64,000 nt of DNA from Proteiniphilum sp. UBA5384 (GCF_002410825.1 NZ_DHOS01000030.1:124001-188000); one strand, 5' to 3'. Counted from the first letter of the stretch, positions 44,840 to 54,918 are shown. The notes: a model not told the origin generated them from the sequence alone. Program-made: numbers and translations.

Positions 44840-47800
44840 TTAAAAAGAGAGGTTCACGCCAAAAGAGTAGGTACGGCTCATAGGATAGACAGCACCCGGC
44901 GTTTCCGGATCAATTCCCGTGTAATTGGTCAATGAGAAGAGATTATTGACCGAGAGGGAAAGGGAGATCGATTGTATCTGCCGTAACCGGTAAAGGGATG
45001 CCGGCAGGCTGTAGAAGAGCGACAATGATGATACCTTGAGATAGGAGACATCTTCGAGCAGGGATCCTTTTGTGATGTTGTAACTGGTGGGATTGCTCAT
45101 ATAGAGATAGAGGGGGTCACCAAAAGCATCGATAATACGGGGATTGGCGTCGGTACGCGGATTATCGGGTGTCCACCTGTTCCGCGCGTCCCGGGAAGCG
45201 TTGAAGTGGTAGCGGTACAGATCGTTCTCCTGGGTATAATAATCATTACTTGCCCCCGTATTTGTTTTAAATTCCGAAAGGGATGAATATCCCTTGGGAG
45301 CCGACAGGTTATTGATCACTTTGGCATGCATGAAGTACACCCCGCTTACGCTTAACGAGAGTTCCTTGTAGGCAAACCGCATATTGAATCCGCCGGAAAT
45401 GGGAGCATTGGATGTTCCCAGATAAAACATATAGTTTTCTGAATCTCTTTTTTCCTTGTCGCTATTTGCCGTGACATCAGGACGTAGCTGATAGGTATAG
45501 ATACCTGTCTCGGGATTGATGCCGACAACCTTTCCTCCGAACATGGAATTTACCGGATAATTGAGATAATTTCCGACCGATGAAGGCAAGGAGTTGACAC
45601 TGGGATTATACTTGGTGAGTTTATTCAGATTATGCGCCATATTGACAGTGGTGTTCCAAGAGAAGTCTTTTGTCTTGACCAAGGTGGCTGAGAGGCTCAG
45701 CTCTATTCCCCGGTTCTGCAGCTCGGAAGTGTTTATGCTTTGGCTGGTATAACCGATGCTGGAGGGTACCCGTACCGAGCTGACGGCATCGGAGGTCTTC
45801 CTAAAGTAATATTCTGCAACCAGTCGGAACCGGTTCTTCAGAAAACCGGCATCCATTCCAAACTTATAGTCGAAGGTCTTCTCCCATCGCAGGTGTTTGT
45901 TGGGAGGATTGCTGATCGTACCCATCCGGTAATAGTCTTCGTATGTTTTTCTAAAATCAGAAGAATAGTTCATGATCACCTGGGGGTATACATTGGAAAC
46001 GATATTCCCCGTGTAACCGGTTGCGGTACGCAGGGTCAATGAACTCAATACCGGTTTTAGGGCGGTGAAAAAAGATTCCTGATCGGCATTCCATGAAAAA
46101 CCGATGGAGCCGATAGGATTAAATTGCTCATCCTTCCCGAAGTTGTTCGCTCCGTCTGTTCGGAATGAAAAGCTACCTGTGTATCTCTTCCGGTAAGTGT
46201 AGTCGGCAGAAAAATAAAACGAAGCCCTGGCATTTTCCACAATGGACTGGCCTGATAAACCATCGATAATTTTCCCGAAAGCAACCATATCTTCATAGCC
46301 GGTACTTCCGGTAGCCGTCCCGGGGATCGGAATGGAGGAGTTTCCCGTCAAAGGGTCGTATCCGTACCTTTTCATTTGGATTGATTCCGCTTTTTGCCAA
46401 CTGATTTCACTCCCTCCCAGGACACTGATTTGGTGGTCTTTGCCGAAATGTTTGTCATACGATAATTGGCCCCTTAAAGTAAACCCATGGGAGTTGGATG
46501 ACGCCTGCGACTTATTCCCGTAAGTACGGTCGCTTGTCGCTGTGTTATCGAAAGGCCTGTCCATCCATGCCGTGTAGGTGTCTTTGCCTACCTCGGAGGC
46601 AGAATTGTTGGTGACGTAAGAATAGCTGGCCAGTCCCGTGAAGCGTAACTGTTCATTAAACCGGTACACGGCGGATCCCCTTACACTGACTGTTTGTCCA
46701 TTGTCGGTGGCGGTCGATTCGTCAATTTCCCTCAATAAATTGAACCCGTTGGCAGGGAGCCTAATGGTACTCGCCCCATTATAGGATTCCAGGGTAAAGT
46801 AGGACTGGTCGGCTCGGTATGAGCCATCCTCGTTGTAAGGCCTCTCGTAGGGATTGGCGAAATAAGCATAGGTGATGGGAGAGGTACCCCCATAGGTGAC
46901 GTAATTTTGGGATTTCATGAACGAGAGATCAGTATCGAATTCAAACGAGAGTTTCTCGTTTACCCTGGAATCTATTTTCAGGGAAGCCCCATATCTGTCG
47001 AAGTTGGTTTTCTTGATGATACCACCGTTTGTCATATAGTTCAATGAAAGATAGTAGGAGTGGTTCTCTCCTCCACCTGAACCGGAAAAATTATAGGACT
47101 GTGAGAGGGTATTCCTGAACAAGACATCGAACCAGTCGGTGGTTGTTTTTCCCAATTCTTCAATATACGCATTTTGTTGGTCGGTGCTCCACCCCTTATA
47201 TTCTCCTTGGCCCGAGCGGATGGCACCTACAATTCCTACCACCGGGTACTGCGCATTGGGCGTATTGAAATAAGGAGCGGAGAACTCATCCCATAACTCC
47301 TGTTCGAACGCCAATTTCTCCTGGGAGTTCATCAAATTGGCATCCCGTTGGGGACGGGTTTGTAGTGACAGGTTGGAAGAGAAACTGGCACGGAAGGGTC
47401 CCGCTTTCCCCCGTTTGGTGGTCACCACGATCACCCCGCCGGAGGCTCTCGAGCCATAAATTGCGGTGGCGGAAGCATCCTTCAGAATAGTGATATTTTC
47501 TATGTCGGAGGGGTTGATGGAGGCTATCCCGTCGCTGAAGATACTCTCCAGGGCACCGGAAGATAGCTGTCCCTTTGAGAACTTGGGAATATCCTTTTGT
47601 AGCGGAACGCCATCGATGATCCATAGTGGTCCGTCATCCCCCACCAATGTGGCCGTGCCCCGTATCGTGATCTTCGCGCTTTGTCCCGGCCTGCCGGAGA
47701 CGTTGCTTACCGCCACCCCGGCTACCTGGCCCTGGATTAACTGGTCGATATTTTTCAATGGGCTCTCCTTTACCAGGTCGTCCACTTTTACCACTGCCAC

Positions 47801-48211
47801 CGATCCGGTGACACGGCGGGTGGTTGTCCGGTTATATCCTGTAATAACCGTTTCGTCCAATTGTGTAGATTCATACTCCAGCACGACATTCAAAGTTCTC
47901 TCATTCTTTACCACATGCTCCTGTGAAACCATTCCGAGGAAGGAGAATTTTAATGTTGAACCCACAGGAGTATAAATCTCATACTTCCCATCAATGTCGG
48001 TGGCTATTCCGATGGTTTTTCCTTTTATGACTACCGCCACGCCGGGGAGAGGATCGCCCTGGTCGTCAGTTACCACCCCTGCTACCCTTACCGTGGGATG
48101 CTCCTGTCCGGTAATTGCAACGGAAGGAGTGGTGTCAGCCGCGATATTCTCCGTGGTGAATATCAAAAGGAGCAGTAAAAACCATCTTCTGCGAAAAAAA
48201 GAATGCATCAT
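44840..48211 (-). CDS. SusC/RagA-family TonB-linked outer-membrane transporter
   Basis: This 1,123-aa protein has a signal peptide, a carboxypeptidase-regulatory-like N-terminal domain (VRVAGVVTDDQGDPLPGVAV), a SusC TonB box/plug with the family signature NIDQLIQGQVAGVAVSNVSG and IENITILKDASATAIYGSRA, and a 22-strand barrel ending TYSFGVNLSF. It imports large substrates through the outer membrane with SusD as lid. It is third in the operon, after two secreted peptidases (17 bases after the S9 gene), so it probably takes up peptides they release. Confidence 0.95.
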   Translation of the reverse strand: MMHSFFRRRWFLLLLLIFTTENIAADTTPSVAITGQEHPTVRVAGVVTDDQGDPLPGVAVVIKGKTIGIATDIDGKYEIYTPVGSTLKFSFLGMVSQEHVVKNERTLNVVLEYESTQLDETVITGYNRTTTRRVTGSVAVVKVDDLVKESPLKNIDQLIQGQVAGVAVSNVSGRPGQSAKITIRGTATLVGDDGPLWIIDGVPLQKDIPKFSKGQLSSGALESIFSDGIASINPSDIENITILKDASATAIYGSRASGGVIVVTTKRGKAGPFRASFSSNLSLQTRPQRDANLMNSQEKLAFEQELWDEFSAPYFNTPNAQYPVVGIVGAIRSGQGEYKGWSTDQQNAYIEELGKTTTDWFDVLFRNTLSQSYNFSGSGGGENHSYYLSLNYMTNGGIIKKTNFDRYGASLKIDSRVNEKLSFEFDTDLSFMKSQNYVTYGGTSPITYAYFANPYERPYNEDGSYRADQSYFTLESYNGASTIRLPANGFNLLREIDESTATDNGQTVSVRGSAVYRFNEQLRFTGLASYSYVTNNSASEVGKDTYTAWMDRPFDNTATSDRTYGNKSQASSNSHGFTLRGQLSYDKHFGKDHQISVLGGSEISWQKAESIQMKRYGYDPLTGNSSIPIPGTATGSTGYEDMVAFGKIIDGLSGQSIVENARASFYFSADYTYRKRYTGSFSFRTDGANNFGKDEQFNPIGSIGFSWNADQESFFTALKPVLSSLTLRTATGYTGNIVSNVYPQVIMNYSSDFRKTYEDYYRMGTISNPPNKHLRWEKTFDYKFGMDAGFLKNRFRLVAEYYFRKTSDAVSSVRVPSSIGYTSQSINTSELQNRGIELSLSATLVKTKDFSWNTTVNMAHNLNKLTKYNPSVNSLPSSVGNYLNYPVNSMFGGKVVGINPETGIYTYQLRPDVTANSDKEKRDSENYMFYLGTSNAPISGGFNMRFAYKELSLSVSGVYFMHAKVINNLSAPKGYSSLSEFKTNTGASNDYYTQENDLYRYHFNASRDARNRWTPDNPRTDANPRIIDAFGDPLYLYMSNPTSYNITKGSLLEDVSYLKVSSLSLFYSLPASLYRLRQIQSISLSLSVNNLFSLTNYTGIDPETPGAVYPMSRTYSFGVNLSF

Positions 48212-48228
48212 TTGATTTATATTGTTAG

Positions 48229-50661
48229 TTATTCGTGATGTAAAATGTCGGCATCTGTTATTTTCTTTCCCAACAGATGTTCAATAAAATAATAATGGAC
48301 CAGGTTCGTATAATATCTATCGCCCAAACCGTGGTCTTTTCCGGGAAGCACCATCATGTCGAACCGTTTATTCGCTTTTATCAGCGCGTCCGCCATCCTA
48401 AAGGTTTGTGCCGGATGCACGTTAATATCCACATCCCCCGTTATCAGGAGGAGTTTGCCTTTAAGCCTGTCTGCCAACTCTAGGTTGGTAGGCATATCCA
48501 CCGAAAAAATATAACTCGTGCTGTCTCCCGTGGTTTCCCTGTCCATTTTTACCCCTTGGTAAGTCTCTCCCCAGTATTGTGTATAAATACGGTTGTCGTG
48601 ATTGCCGGAAGCGGCTACGGCTACCTTGTAAAATTCAGGATAGGTCAATATGGCGGATGTTGCCATGAATCCCCCTCCCGAATGTCCGTAAATTCCGACG
48701 CGATCCTTGTCTATATAGGGGTATTTCTCCGCCAGTTGCTCAATCACATGTTTATCGTCTTCCAATGCGTAATCCCTTAGATTCCCATAGCCCCAATTGT
48801 GAAATTCTTTGCCGCGGTAGGGACTGGCTCCCCGGTATCCGAAGTTGATAACAATGAATCCCTGTTGCGCCAAAGACTGGTTGTAATTGTCATCGATGGT
48901 AAAGGATTGGGGGACAAGATCCGTAATAGGACCCGGATAGACATTGGATATGATGGGGTATTTTTTTGTTTTATCCAGATTGAAAGGACGGTAGACAACC
49001 CCATACAGGTCTGTTTCCCCGTCTTTCGATTTCATCTGTACGATTTCAGGAAATTTGAACCCTCTTTCTAAAACATCTTTCAGTGAAGCCTGTTCCAGTT
49101 CCATGATAGTGCTTCCCTGACGATCACGAAGTATATTCTTGGGAGGCATGTCCATCCTGGAATAGGAGTCTATCAGGAATTTTCTGTCTGGCGATAGGGA
49201 GATGTCGTGATAACCGTTGCCCGGTGTAAGCAGGGTGCATCGGGTCCCGTCGAAACGGACATCGTAGTATTGGCGGTAATATGGATTTATTGTTTTATCT
49301 TCCCCGTATGCTTCAAAAATAAAAGAGCGCCCAAGCGTGTCAATCGAGTGGATGGGGCCGGCCACGAATGACCTGTCGGTGATCGGGTTTTTCAGCTTGC
49401 CGTCGCCATCATATAGATAGTACTGGCCGTAACCTGATCTTTCTGACCACCAGATAATATCTTTCCCATCGTTCAGTATATGGAAGGAGAACAGCGGTAC
49501 ATTGAAATGCGGGCTACAGGTTTCCGTTATCAGTTCGTTGAATTCACCGGTTTGCGCGTCCAGGCGGCATAGATCGATTTGGTCGCAGGAGCGGCTTTTC
49601 CGGAGAAAGTAAACATACCTGGAATTCTCCCCTGGGATCATCCTCGCATATTCCAGTTTTTGGTCCGGATATTTGCTGACATCTATTTTCCTTCCTTCTC
49701 CCCTGGCCGCATCAAAGAGGAACAACTCGTACTGCGGCACATATTTGTCACCCGGTATGGGAAATTTATACCGCTTGTATTCCGGTCGCGGTTGCGCAAG
49801 GCTATTGATAACTGCCATTTCCCTTACCCGGCGCTTGTCTTCCCGTATTATTACGAGATTTTTTGAGTCGTTGGCCCAATATGCCAGGGAGGTGGATCTT
49901 TTCTCGGCCATTTCGTTCTCCTTATCGCCGGAGGATGGTTGTGCAAGGGCGTTTCCCCGGATTGAAACTGTTTTTTTTGCTTCATTGTTACCGGAGAGTA
50001 AAAGGCTTATATCGTCGGCAATGAGCGTGCCATCTGTATTGATAAAAGGACTACTATTGACGTAGGAGTAGAATGGCTCTCCATCGAAAGTGAGCTGTAG
50101 CGCTTCGTCATCGGGCAGTCCATTTTTTTGGAGAAAAAGATTGTGATTCTGTCCATAGACATAATAAGTGCTGTCTTCCGAATATTTTCTCCAGGGATAA
50201 GGGTTTTTGAGATAGGGTGTATATTTCTTTTCCTCCCTTGAAATTTCTTCTAATTGTTTGGTATTTAGGTAATAGTAGAATGACTTTCCTGAATCTTGGA
50301 ATAAGATTTTAGCCCCATTTTTTGTTCCCTCTACCCGTGCATAGATTTTATGTCTCTTGCGGTCATACTCCTTCCCGGTAAATCCGGACAGTTTCAGATA
50401 AAAATCGGCACCATCGAAAAGGCGTGTTTTCTTCTTTTTTACAGGATTTACGAGATAATGATGAACACCCGATTCATCTTCAAAGAAATAACAGAAACTC
50501 GCACCATCCTTTTCCCAGGAGGGTGATATGGTGGTCGAATAGATATATTTTTGGAGGCTATCTACGGAATAACTCTCTCCATAATCGAAATTGATTTGCC
50601 GGGCGGATATATTGATTGTGATATGAGTCAATGCGGCAAATAAGAAAATGAGTCTTTTCAT
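48229..50661 (-). CDS. S9 family (dipeptidyl peptidase IV-like) serine peptidase
   Basis: The 810-aa exported peptidase has an N-terminal signal peptide (RLIFLFAALTHITINISA), a beta-propeller of the DPP-IV type (about residues 100-520) and a C-terminal alpha/beta-hydrolase domain. The nucleophile is in IYGHSGGGFMATSA (about residue 660), the Asp in ITGDVDINVHPAQT and the His in LPGKDHGLGDRY. Such enzymes remove dipeptides from peptide N-termini in the periplasm or at the surface. It overlaps the subtilase gene by four bases and precedes SusC, so endo- and exopeptidase would be made together. Confidence 0.93.
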   Translation of the reverse strand: MKRLIFLFAALTHITINISARQINFDYGESYSVDSLQKYIYSTTISPSWEKDGASFCYFFEDESGVHHYLVNPVKKKKTRLFDGADFYLKLSGFTGKEYDRKRHKIYARVEGTKNGAKILFQDSGKSFYYYLNTKQLEEISREEKKYTPYLKNPYPWRKYSEDSTYYVYGQNHNLFLQKNGLPDDEALQLTFDGEPFYSYVNSSPFINTDGTLIADDISLLLSGNNEAKKTVSIRGNALAQPSSGDKENEMAEKRSTSLAYWANDSKNLVIIREDKRRVREMAVINSLAQPRPEYKRYKFPIPGDKYVPQYELFLFDAARGEGRKIDVSKYPDQKLEYARMIPGENSRYVYFLRKSRSCDQIDLCRLDAQTGEFNELITETCSPHFNVPLFSFHILNDGKDIIWWSERSGYGQYYLYDGDGKLKNPITDRSFVAGPIHSIDTLGRSFIFEAYGEDKTINPYYRQYYDVRFDGTRCTLLTPGNGYHDISLSPDRKFLIDSYSRMDMPPKNILRDRQGSTIMELEQASLKDVLERGFKFPEIVQMKSKDGETDLYGVVYRPFNLDKTKKYPIISNVYPGPITDLVPQSFTIDDNYNQSLAQQGFIVINFGYRGASPYRGKEFHNWGYGNLRDYALEDDKHVIEQLAEKYPYIDKDRVGIYGHSGGGFMATSAILTYPEFYKVAVAASGNHDNRIYTQYWGETYQGVKMDRETTGDSTSYIFSVDMPTNLELADRLKGKLLLITGDVDINVHPAQTFRMADALIKANKRFDMMVLPGKDHGLGDRYYTNLVHYYFIEHLLGKKITDADILHHE

Positions 50662-52334
50662 TTGTTTCTTCTGAATATATTTGTTTTTTTATTATATATT
50701 ATGTCGGCTTTCAGAAAAGCGTTGTAAGTATTAAGGATTCCTCCGGATGCTGATAAATCCGAAAACAATACATTTTTTCCCTTTTGCTTTTGTCCCGGAA
50801 GTTCCACCCGTTCATTTTCCCGTTTTGTAACGGTACTTACGATGATATCTTTTAACTGGGAGGCTGTCAAACCGGGAAAATAGGACCAGATCAATGCGGC
50901 TGCACCGGATACCATAGGAGCCGCCAATGAGGTCCCTCCATCTACAAAATCATACCCGTTGTCCGCATCAAGAGCATAAATATTGACTCCGGGGGCAAAT
51001 AAATCAACCTCTCTTTTCCCGTAATTGGAAAGAGAATACAACTCCCCGTCGGCTTTTGTGGCTCCCACCTTTATATAACCGCCTGGCTTTTTCCCGTCCT
51101 TCATGTATCCGGTGGGATAGGAGACCAAGGAGTCAATATCCCTGCCTGTATTTCCGGAGGCTTGCACAAGCAATACATTTCGTTCACTGGCGTATTGGAT
51201 GGCATCTTTCACCCACTCCTCGTGTGGGGAAAAATCTTTCCCAAAGCTCATATTGATAATGTTTGCTCCATTATCCACCGCATAACGGATAGCCAGGGCC
51301 ACATCCTTGTCATACTCATCACCATCGGGTATTGCCCTGATGGGCATAATCTTCACATGACCTGCTATCCCGTCGATTCCAAGACCATTTCCGCGTACAG
51401 CGCCTATAATTCCCGATACAACAGTGCCATGATAGGCATACGTGTTGATGATAGGATTACCGTAAAAACGGTCATCTATATTCGTTATGTCATCACCTAC
51501 CAAAGAATCACGAGGGGAAGAAATGTCGTCCAGACTTTGTACACGATTCTTGGCTAATTCAAAATTGGCAATATGATAATCGTACGTTTTTTTCCATGGG
51601 GTGAGCGAGTCATACATAAATGTACTGTTTGTGACCACCTCCAAATATTGAGAATAGATGGAATCTGTCGGGTGCAGGGAGGCGAGGTCGCTCAATACGA
51701 ATTCTTTATTTCCATGTGTGTGAACCAATAAGGAGTCAATTGCCCGGAAAGATTCGGCAATTGCCTGCAGATAGGATGAATAATAAAGGTATGAGCCGAT
51801 ACCTGCTTTTTTTCTTACATTCAGGAAATAGTCATACTCTTCTTTTTCCTTACCGGTCAGAAGAGTGATCTGTTGTTTCTCCATGTCTTCATAGACGGGC
51901 CGCAGCCGTTTATACTCGCGGAAGGCTTCCGTTCCGACTTTCTCAAGGACTAAAGTGTCTCCTGTCTTACCCAAAAAATTCCAGCCATGGAGATCGTCCA
52001 CATATCCGTTTCTGTCATCATCTTTTCCGTTAAGACGTTCTTTCTTGTTTAACCAGATGTTTGCTTTCAGGTCTTCGTGGTCAATATCCACACCCCCGTC
52101 TATTACGGCGACAATTATTTCTCTCTGTGGTTTATATTTCTTCTTCGCTATATATTGGTATGTTTGGGTGGTTCCTATTCCAAATACGGAATCAATGTCA
52201 AAAGAGAGATGATACCAGTCTGTATTTATATCTTCTTTTGTTTTTTGTGCAAAAACTAAAATATTACACGATAAGCAGATAAAGCCTAAAATTGCTACTA
52301 TTCTTTTATTAAAACTAAACTTATAAATTAACAT
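50658..52334 (-). CDS. S8 family (subtilisin-like) serine peptidase
   Basis: The 558-aa protease starts with a signal peptide (RIVAILGFICLSCNILVFAQ) and has all three catalytic regions: Asp79 in VIAVIDGGVDIDHEDL, His in YAYHGTVVSGIIGAVRG and Ser in DGGTSLAAPMVSGAAAL. An insertion of about 180 residues, helical and charged, lies between the Asp and His segments, unlike classical subtilisin. No C-terminal secretion domain is seen. It is the first gene of the six-gene leftward operon and has a TATCTTTG promoter box 38 bases upstream. Confidence 0.93.
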   Translation of the reverse strand: MLIYKFSFNKRIVAILGFICLSCNILVFAQKTKEDINTDWYHLSFDIDSVFGIGTTQTYQYIAKKKYKPQREIIVAVIDGGVDIDHEDLKANIWLNKKERLNGKDDDRNGYVDDLHGWNFLGKTGDTLVLEKVGTEAFREYKRLRPVYEDMEKQQITLLTGKEKEEYDYFLNVRKKAGIGSYLYYSSYLQAIAESFRAIDSLLVHTHGNKEFVLSDLASLHPTDSIYSQYLEVVTNSTFMYDSLTPWKKTYDYHIANFELAKNRVQSLDDISSPRDSLVGDDITNIDDRFYGNPIINTYAYHGTVVSGIIGAVRGNGLGIDGIAGHVKIMPIRAIPDGDEYDKDVALAIRYAVDNGANIINMSFGKDFSPHEEWVKDAIQYASERNVLLVQASGNTGRDIDSLVSYPTGYMKDGKKPGGYIKVGATKADGELYSLSNYGKREVDLFAPGVNIYALDADNGYDFVDGGTSLAAPMVSGAAALIWSYFPGLTASQLKDIIVSTVTKRENERVELPGQKQKGKNVLFSDLSASGGILNTYNAFLKADIIYNKKTNIFRRNK

Positions 52335-52371
52335 TAATATATTTCCCTTTGATAAAACTGATAATAATTCG

Positions 52372-52379
52372 CAAAGATA
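52372..52379 (-). promoter_or_regulatory. -7 promoter box of the peptidase/SusCD operon
   Basis: On the minus strand TATCTTTG, a perfect -7 match, lies 38 bases before the S8 peptidase start. No clear -33 TTTG was found, so an activator may be needed. No sigma/anti-sigma pair is adjacent. Confidence 0.55.
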
Positions 52380-52504
52380 GACAAAAAGAATTACTTTTGT
52401 TTCAATTAATTATAAAGAGTTACGAAAAAATGTAGTTTTAAGGATAAATGATAGAAAAATGTGAATATTTTGCTTTTTTATTAATTTTATTTTTAATGAA
52501 AATA

Positions 52505-52534
52505 GAGGGTAAAGTTATCATTGACTTTACCCTC
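52505..52534 (-). terminator. Terminator of the EF-G-like gene
   Basis: A perfect 11-bp stem (GAGGGTAAAGT/ACTTTACCCTC) with an eight-base loop lies 35 bases after the EF-G-like stop. On the minus strand the following bases are T-rich (TATTTTCATT). Confidence 0.75.
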
Positions 52535-52568
52535 CCCTTGGACTAAATTATCAGATAAAAAGAGGCGG

Positions 52569-54725
52569 TTACTCGTCTTTTTCCTGTGCTTCGTAAGCTT
52601 TGAGCAGTTTTTCCTGTACATCGGAAGGAACGAGTTCATAGCTTGAGAACTTCATGGAGAAAGAAGCCCTTCCTCCAGTGATCGAACTCAATGAAGTAGA
52701 GTAGGAACTCATCTCTTTCAAAGGTACTTTTGCTTTGAGTTTTTCGAATCCTTTTTCACTCTCCATACCCATGATCATGGCGCGACGTCCCTGCAGGTCG
52801 CTCATCACATCGCCCATATATTCACCCGGCACGGAGACCGTCACGTCGTATACAGGCTCAAGGATTTTAGGCCCGGCATTCTTGAATGCAGTGCTGAATG
52901 CATTACGTCCCGCCAGCATAAAGGAGATTTCATTGGAATCTACCGGGTGCATCTTGCCGTCGTACACAATCACCCGTACGTCACGGGCATACGATCCCGT
53001 CAAGGGACCTTGCTCCATCCTGGCCATGATGCCCTTCAGGATGGCGGGCAGGAAGCGCGCATCGATGGCGCCACCTACGATACTGTTCACAAATATCAGC
53101 TTACCGCCCCAATCGAGGTTGATCTCCTGTGTGTCGCGGTTCTGCACTTTGTACTCCTGTCCGTTAAAGCGATAGACTTCAGGAACAGCCATTCCTTCGG
53201 TATAAGGTTCCACGATAAGATGTACCTCCCCGAACTGGCCGGCGCCACCCGACTGTTTCTTGTGCCGATAATCCGCTCGTGCTGCTTTGGTGATGGTCTC
53301 GCGGTATGGGATTCTGGGCTCCAAAAATTCGATCTCGATCTTGTCGTTGTTTTCCAACCTCCATTTTAATGTACGGAGGTGGAATTCACCCTGTCCGGAA
53401 ACAATGACTTGTTTCAACTCTTTAGAGTTTTCCACCAGCCAGGTGGGGTCTTCCTCTTTCATGCGGGTAAGCGCTTCACTCAGTTTTTCCGAGTTCGATT
53501 CGTTCACCGCCTTGATAGCCCTGCGGTAACGGGGTTCCGGATAACGGATAAAGTCGAATTTGTTTTCATTATCTTTCGCGTTGAGGGTGTTTCCCGTACG
53601 CACGTCTTTCAGTTTCACGGCTGCACCGATACTGCCCGCCTGCAGTTCTACTGCCTTGTTGCGGATTTGTCCTGCTACGGTAAAGAGTTGTACAAGCCGT
53701 TCTTTTGAACCGCGGTTGACGTTGACGAGGTCGTCGCCTTCTTTTACTGACCCCGACATTACCTTGAAATAAGATACTTCACCGATATGGGGTTCAACTG
53801 TCGTTTTAAAGAAAAAGAGGCTGGTAGGTGCTGATGCGTCAGGTTTTACTTCATCACCATCACTATTGGCGGGAGAGGACACATCAAGTGGAGAAGGAGC
53901 GACCATGCTCAGGAAGTTCATGATGCGGTGTACAGCCATATTTTTTTCGGCAGATATACAGAATAAGGGAAAGAGGCTCCGGCTGATCATTCCTTTATGG
54001 ATACCGTCACGCATCTCTTCTTCGGTAAGAGATCCCTGATCGAAATATTTTTCCATTAATCCCTCGTCATTTTCGGCTGCTGCTTCGAGCAGTGCCTGAT
54101 AATATTCACCCGCTTTTTCCTGTTCACTTTCGGGAATATCCAATACGTCGGGAGCAGTGGCACCCGGTTTCCATTTGTATAATTTTTGTTTCAATACGTC
54201 CACGATCCCATCAAAAGAAGTACCGCTGCCGATAGGATACTGTACTGGCACGACTTTACTACCGTACTGGTCTTTCAGGCTGGCAAGGGTATTGTCGTAG
54301 TCGGCTTTCTCATGGTCCATCTGGTTCATCAGGAAGACAAGCGGCTTATCGAGTTCGTCCACATAGCGGAGCTGGTTGATGGTACCCACTTCTACCCCGC
54401 TGGTGGCATCAATCAGCATCAATGCCATATCGGTCACATGAAGGGCAGAGACAACCCCGCCCACAAAATCGTCCGAACCCGGACAATCGATGAAGTTCAT
54501 CAGTTTTTCTTTCCATTCATAGGAGAAAACAGTTGAGAAGACGGAATATCCATATTCTTTCTCTACCGGAAAATAGTCACTCACGGTATTTTTCCCATCT
54601 ACCGTGCCGCGTCGTTTTATAAGACCACACTCGAAAAGCATGGCTTCCGCGAGAGTGGTCTTACCTGAGCCTGCATTGCCAAGTAGGGCAATGTTCCTGA
54701 TTTCGTTTGTCTTGTAAACTTTCAT
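52569..54725 (-). CDS. fusA2: EF-G paralogue with altered GTPase motifs
   Basis: The 718-aa protein has the five-domain layout of elongation factor G but its GTPase motifs are unusual: G1 is GNAGSGKTT (residues 16-24) in place of AHIDAGKTT, the G3 motif is DCPGSDDF (80-87) with Ser84 in place of the catalytic His of DTPGHVDF, and G4 is NQMD (134-137) in place of NKMD. Domain IV/V motifs are retained (GEFHLRTLKWRLE, GPLTGSYARDVRV). It is thus a paralogue and not the housekeeping EF-G. A Bacteroides EF-G paralogue that translocates without GTPase activity has been reported; this may be its orthologue. No str-operon neighbours are present. Confidence 0.92.
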   Translation of the reverse strand: MKVYKTNEIRNIALLGNAGSGKTTLAEAMLFECGLIKRRGTVDGKNTVSDYFPVEKEYGYSVFSTVFSYEWKEKLMNFIDCPGSDDFVGGVVSALHVTDMALMLIDATSGVEVGTINQLRYVDELDKPLVFLMNQMDHEKADYDNTLASLKDQYGSKVVPVQYPIGSGTSFDGIVDVLKQKLYKWKPGATAPDVLDIPESEQEKAGEYYQALLEAAAENDEGLMEKYFDQGSLTEEEMRDGIHKGMISRSLFPLFCISAEKNMAVHRIMNFLSMVAPSPLDVSSPANSDGDEVKPDASAPTSLFFFKTTVEPHIGEVSYFKVMSGSVKEGDDLVNVNRGSKERLVQLFTVAGQIRNKAVELQAGSIGAAVKLKDVRTGNTLNAKDNENKFDFIRYPEPRYRRAIKAVNESNSEKLSEALTRMKEEDPTWLVENSKELKQVIVSGQGEFHLRTLKWRLENNDKIEIEFLEPRIPYRETITKAARADYRHKKQSGGAGQFGEVHLIVEPYTEGMAVPEVYRFNGQEYKVQNRDTQEINLDWGGKLIFVNSIVGGAIDARFLPAILKGIMARMEQGPLTGSYARDVRVIVYDGKMHPVDSNEISFMLAGRNAFSTAFKNAGPKILEPVYDVTVSVPGEYMGDVMSDLQGRRAMIMGMESEKGFEKLKAKVPLKEMSSYSTSLSSITGGRASFSMKFSSYELVPSDVQEKLLKAYEAQEKDE

Positions 54726-54819
54726 GATTAGAAAATATTTAAATTAATTAATGTGCCAATGTGATGAATCCCGATAAATCGGGACAAGTAGTACCTATGT
54801 GACAATTTGTCAATGGCAT

Positions 54820-54859
54820 GAAAAAAGACTTTGCCGCGGTGTAACAACCGGCAAAGTCT
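54820..54859 (-). terminator. Intrinsic-terminator-like hairpin in the leader of the EF-G paralogue
   Basis: On the minus strand an 11-bp perfect stem (AGACTTTGCCG/CGGCAAAGTCT) with a 12-base loop is followed by six T residues. No minus-strand gene ends upstream; the only leftward gene is the EF-G paralogue starting at 54725, so this would lie in its 5' leader and could act as an attenuator. Confidence 0.6.
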
Positions 54860-54918
54860 ACTATCTAAAATAGCGTCGCAATATATAAAAAACGTACGAT
54901 AATTGTTGATTCTGCATC

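Noticed and set aside
54768..54783. Inverted repeat TCCCGATAAATCGGGA
   Set aside because: Short stem with no T tract; it lies in the EF-G paralogue leader and may be part of its fold, but is too weak to call alone.
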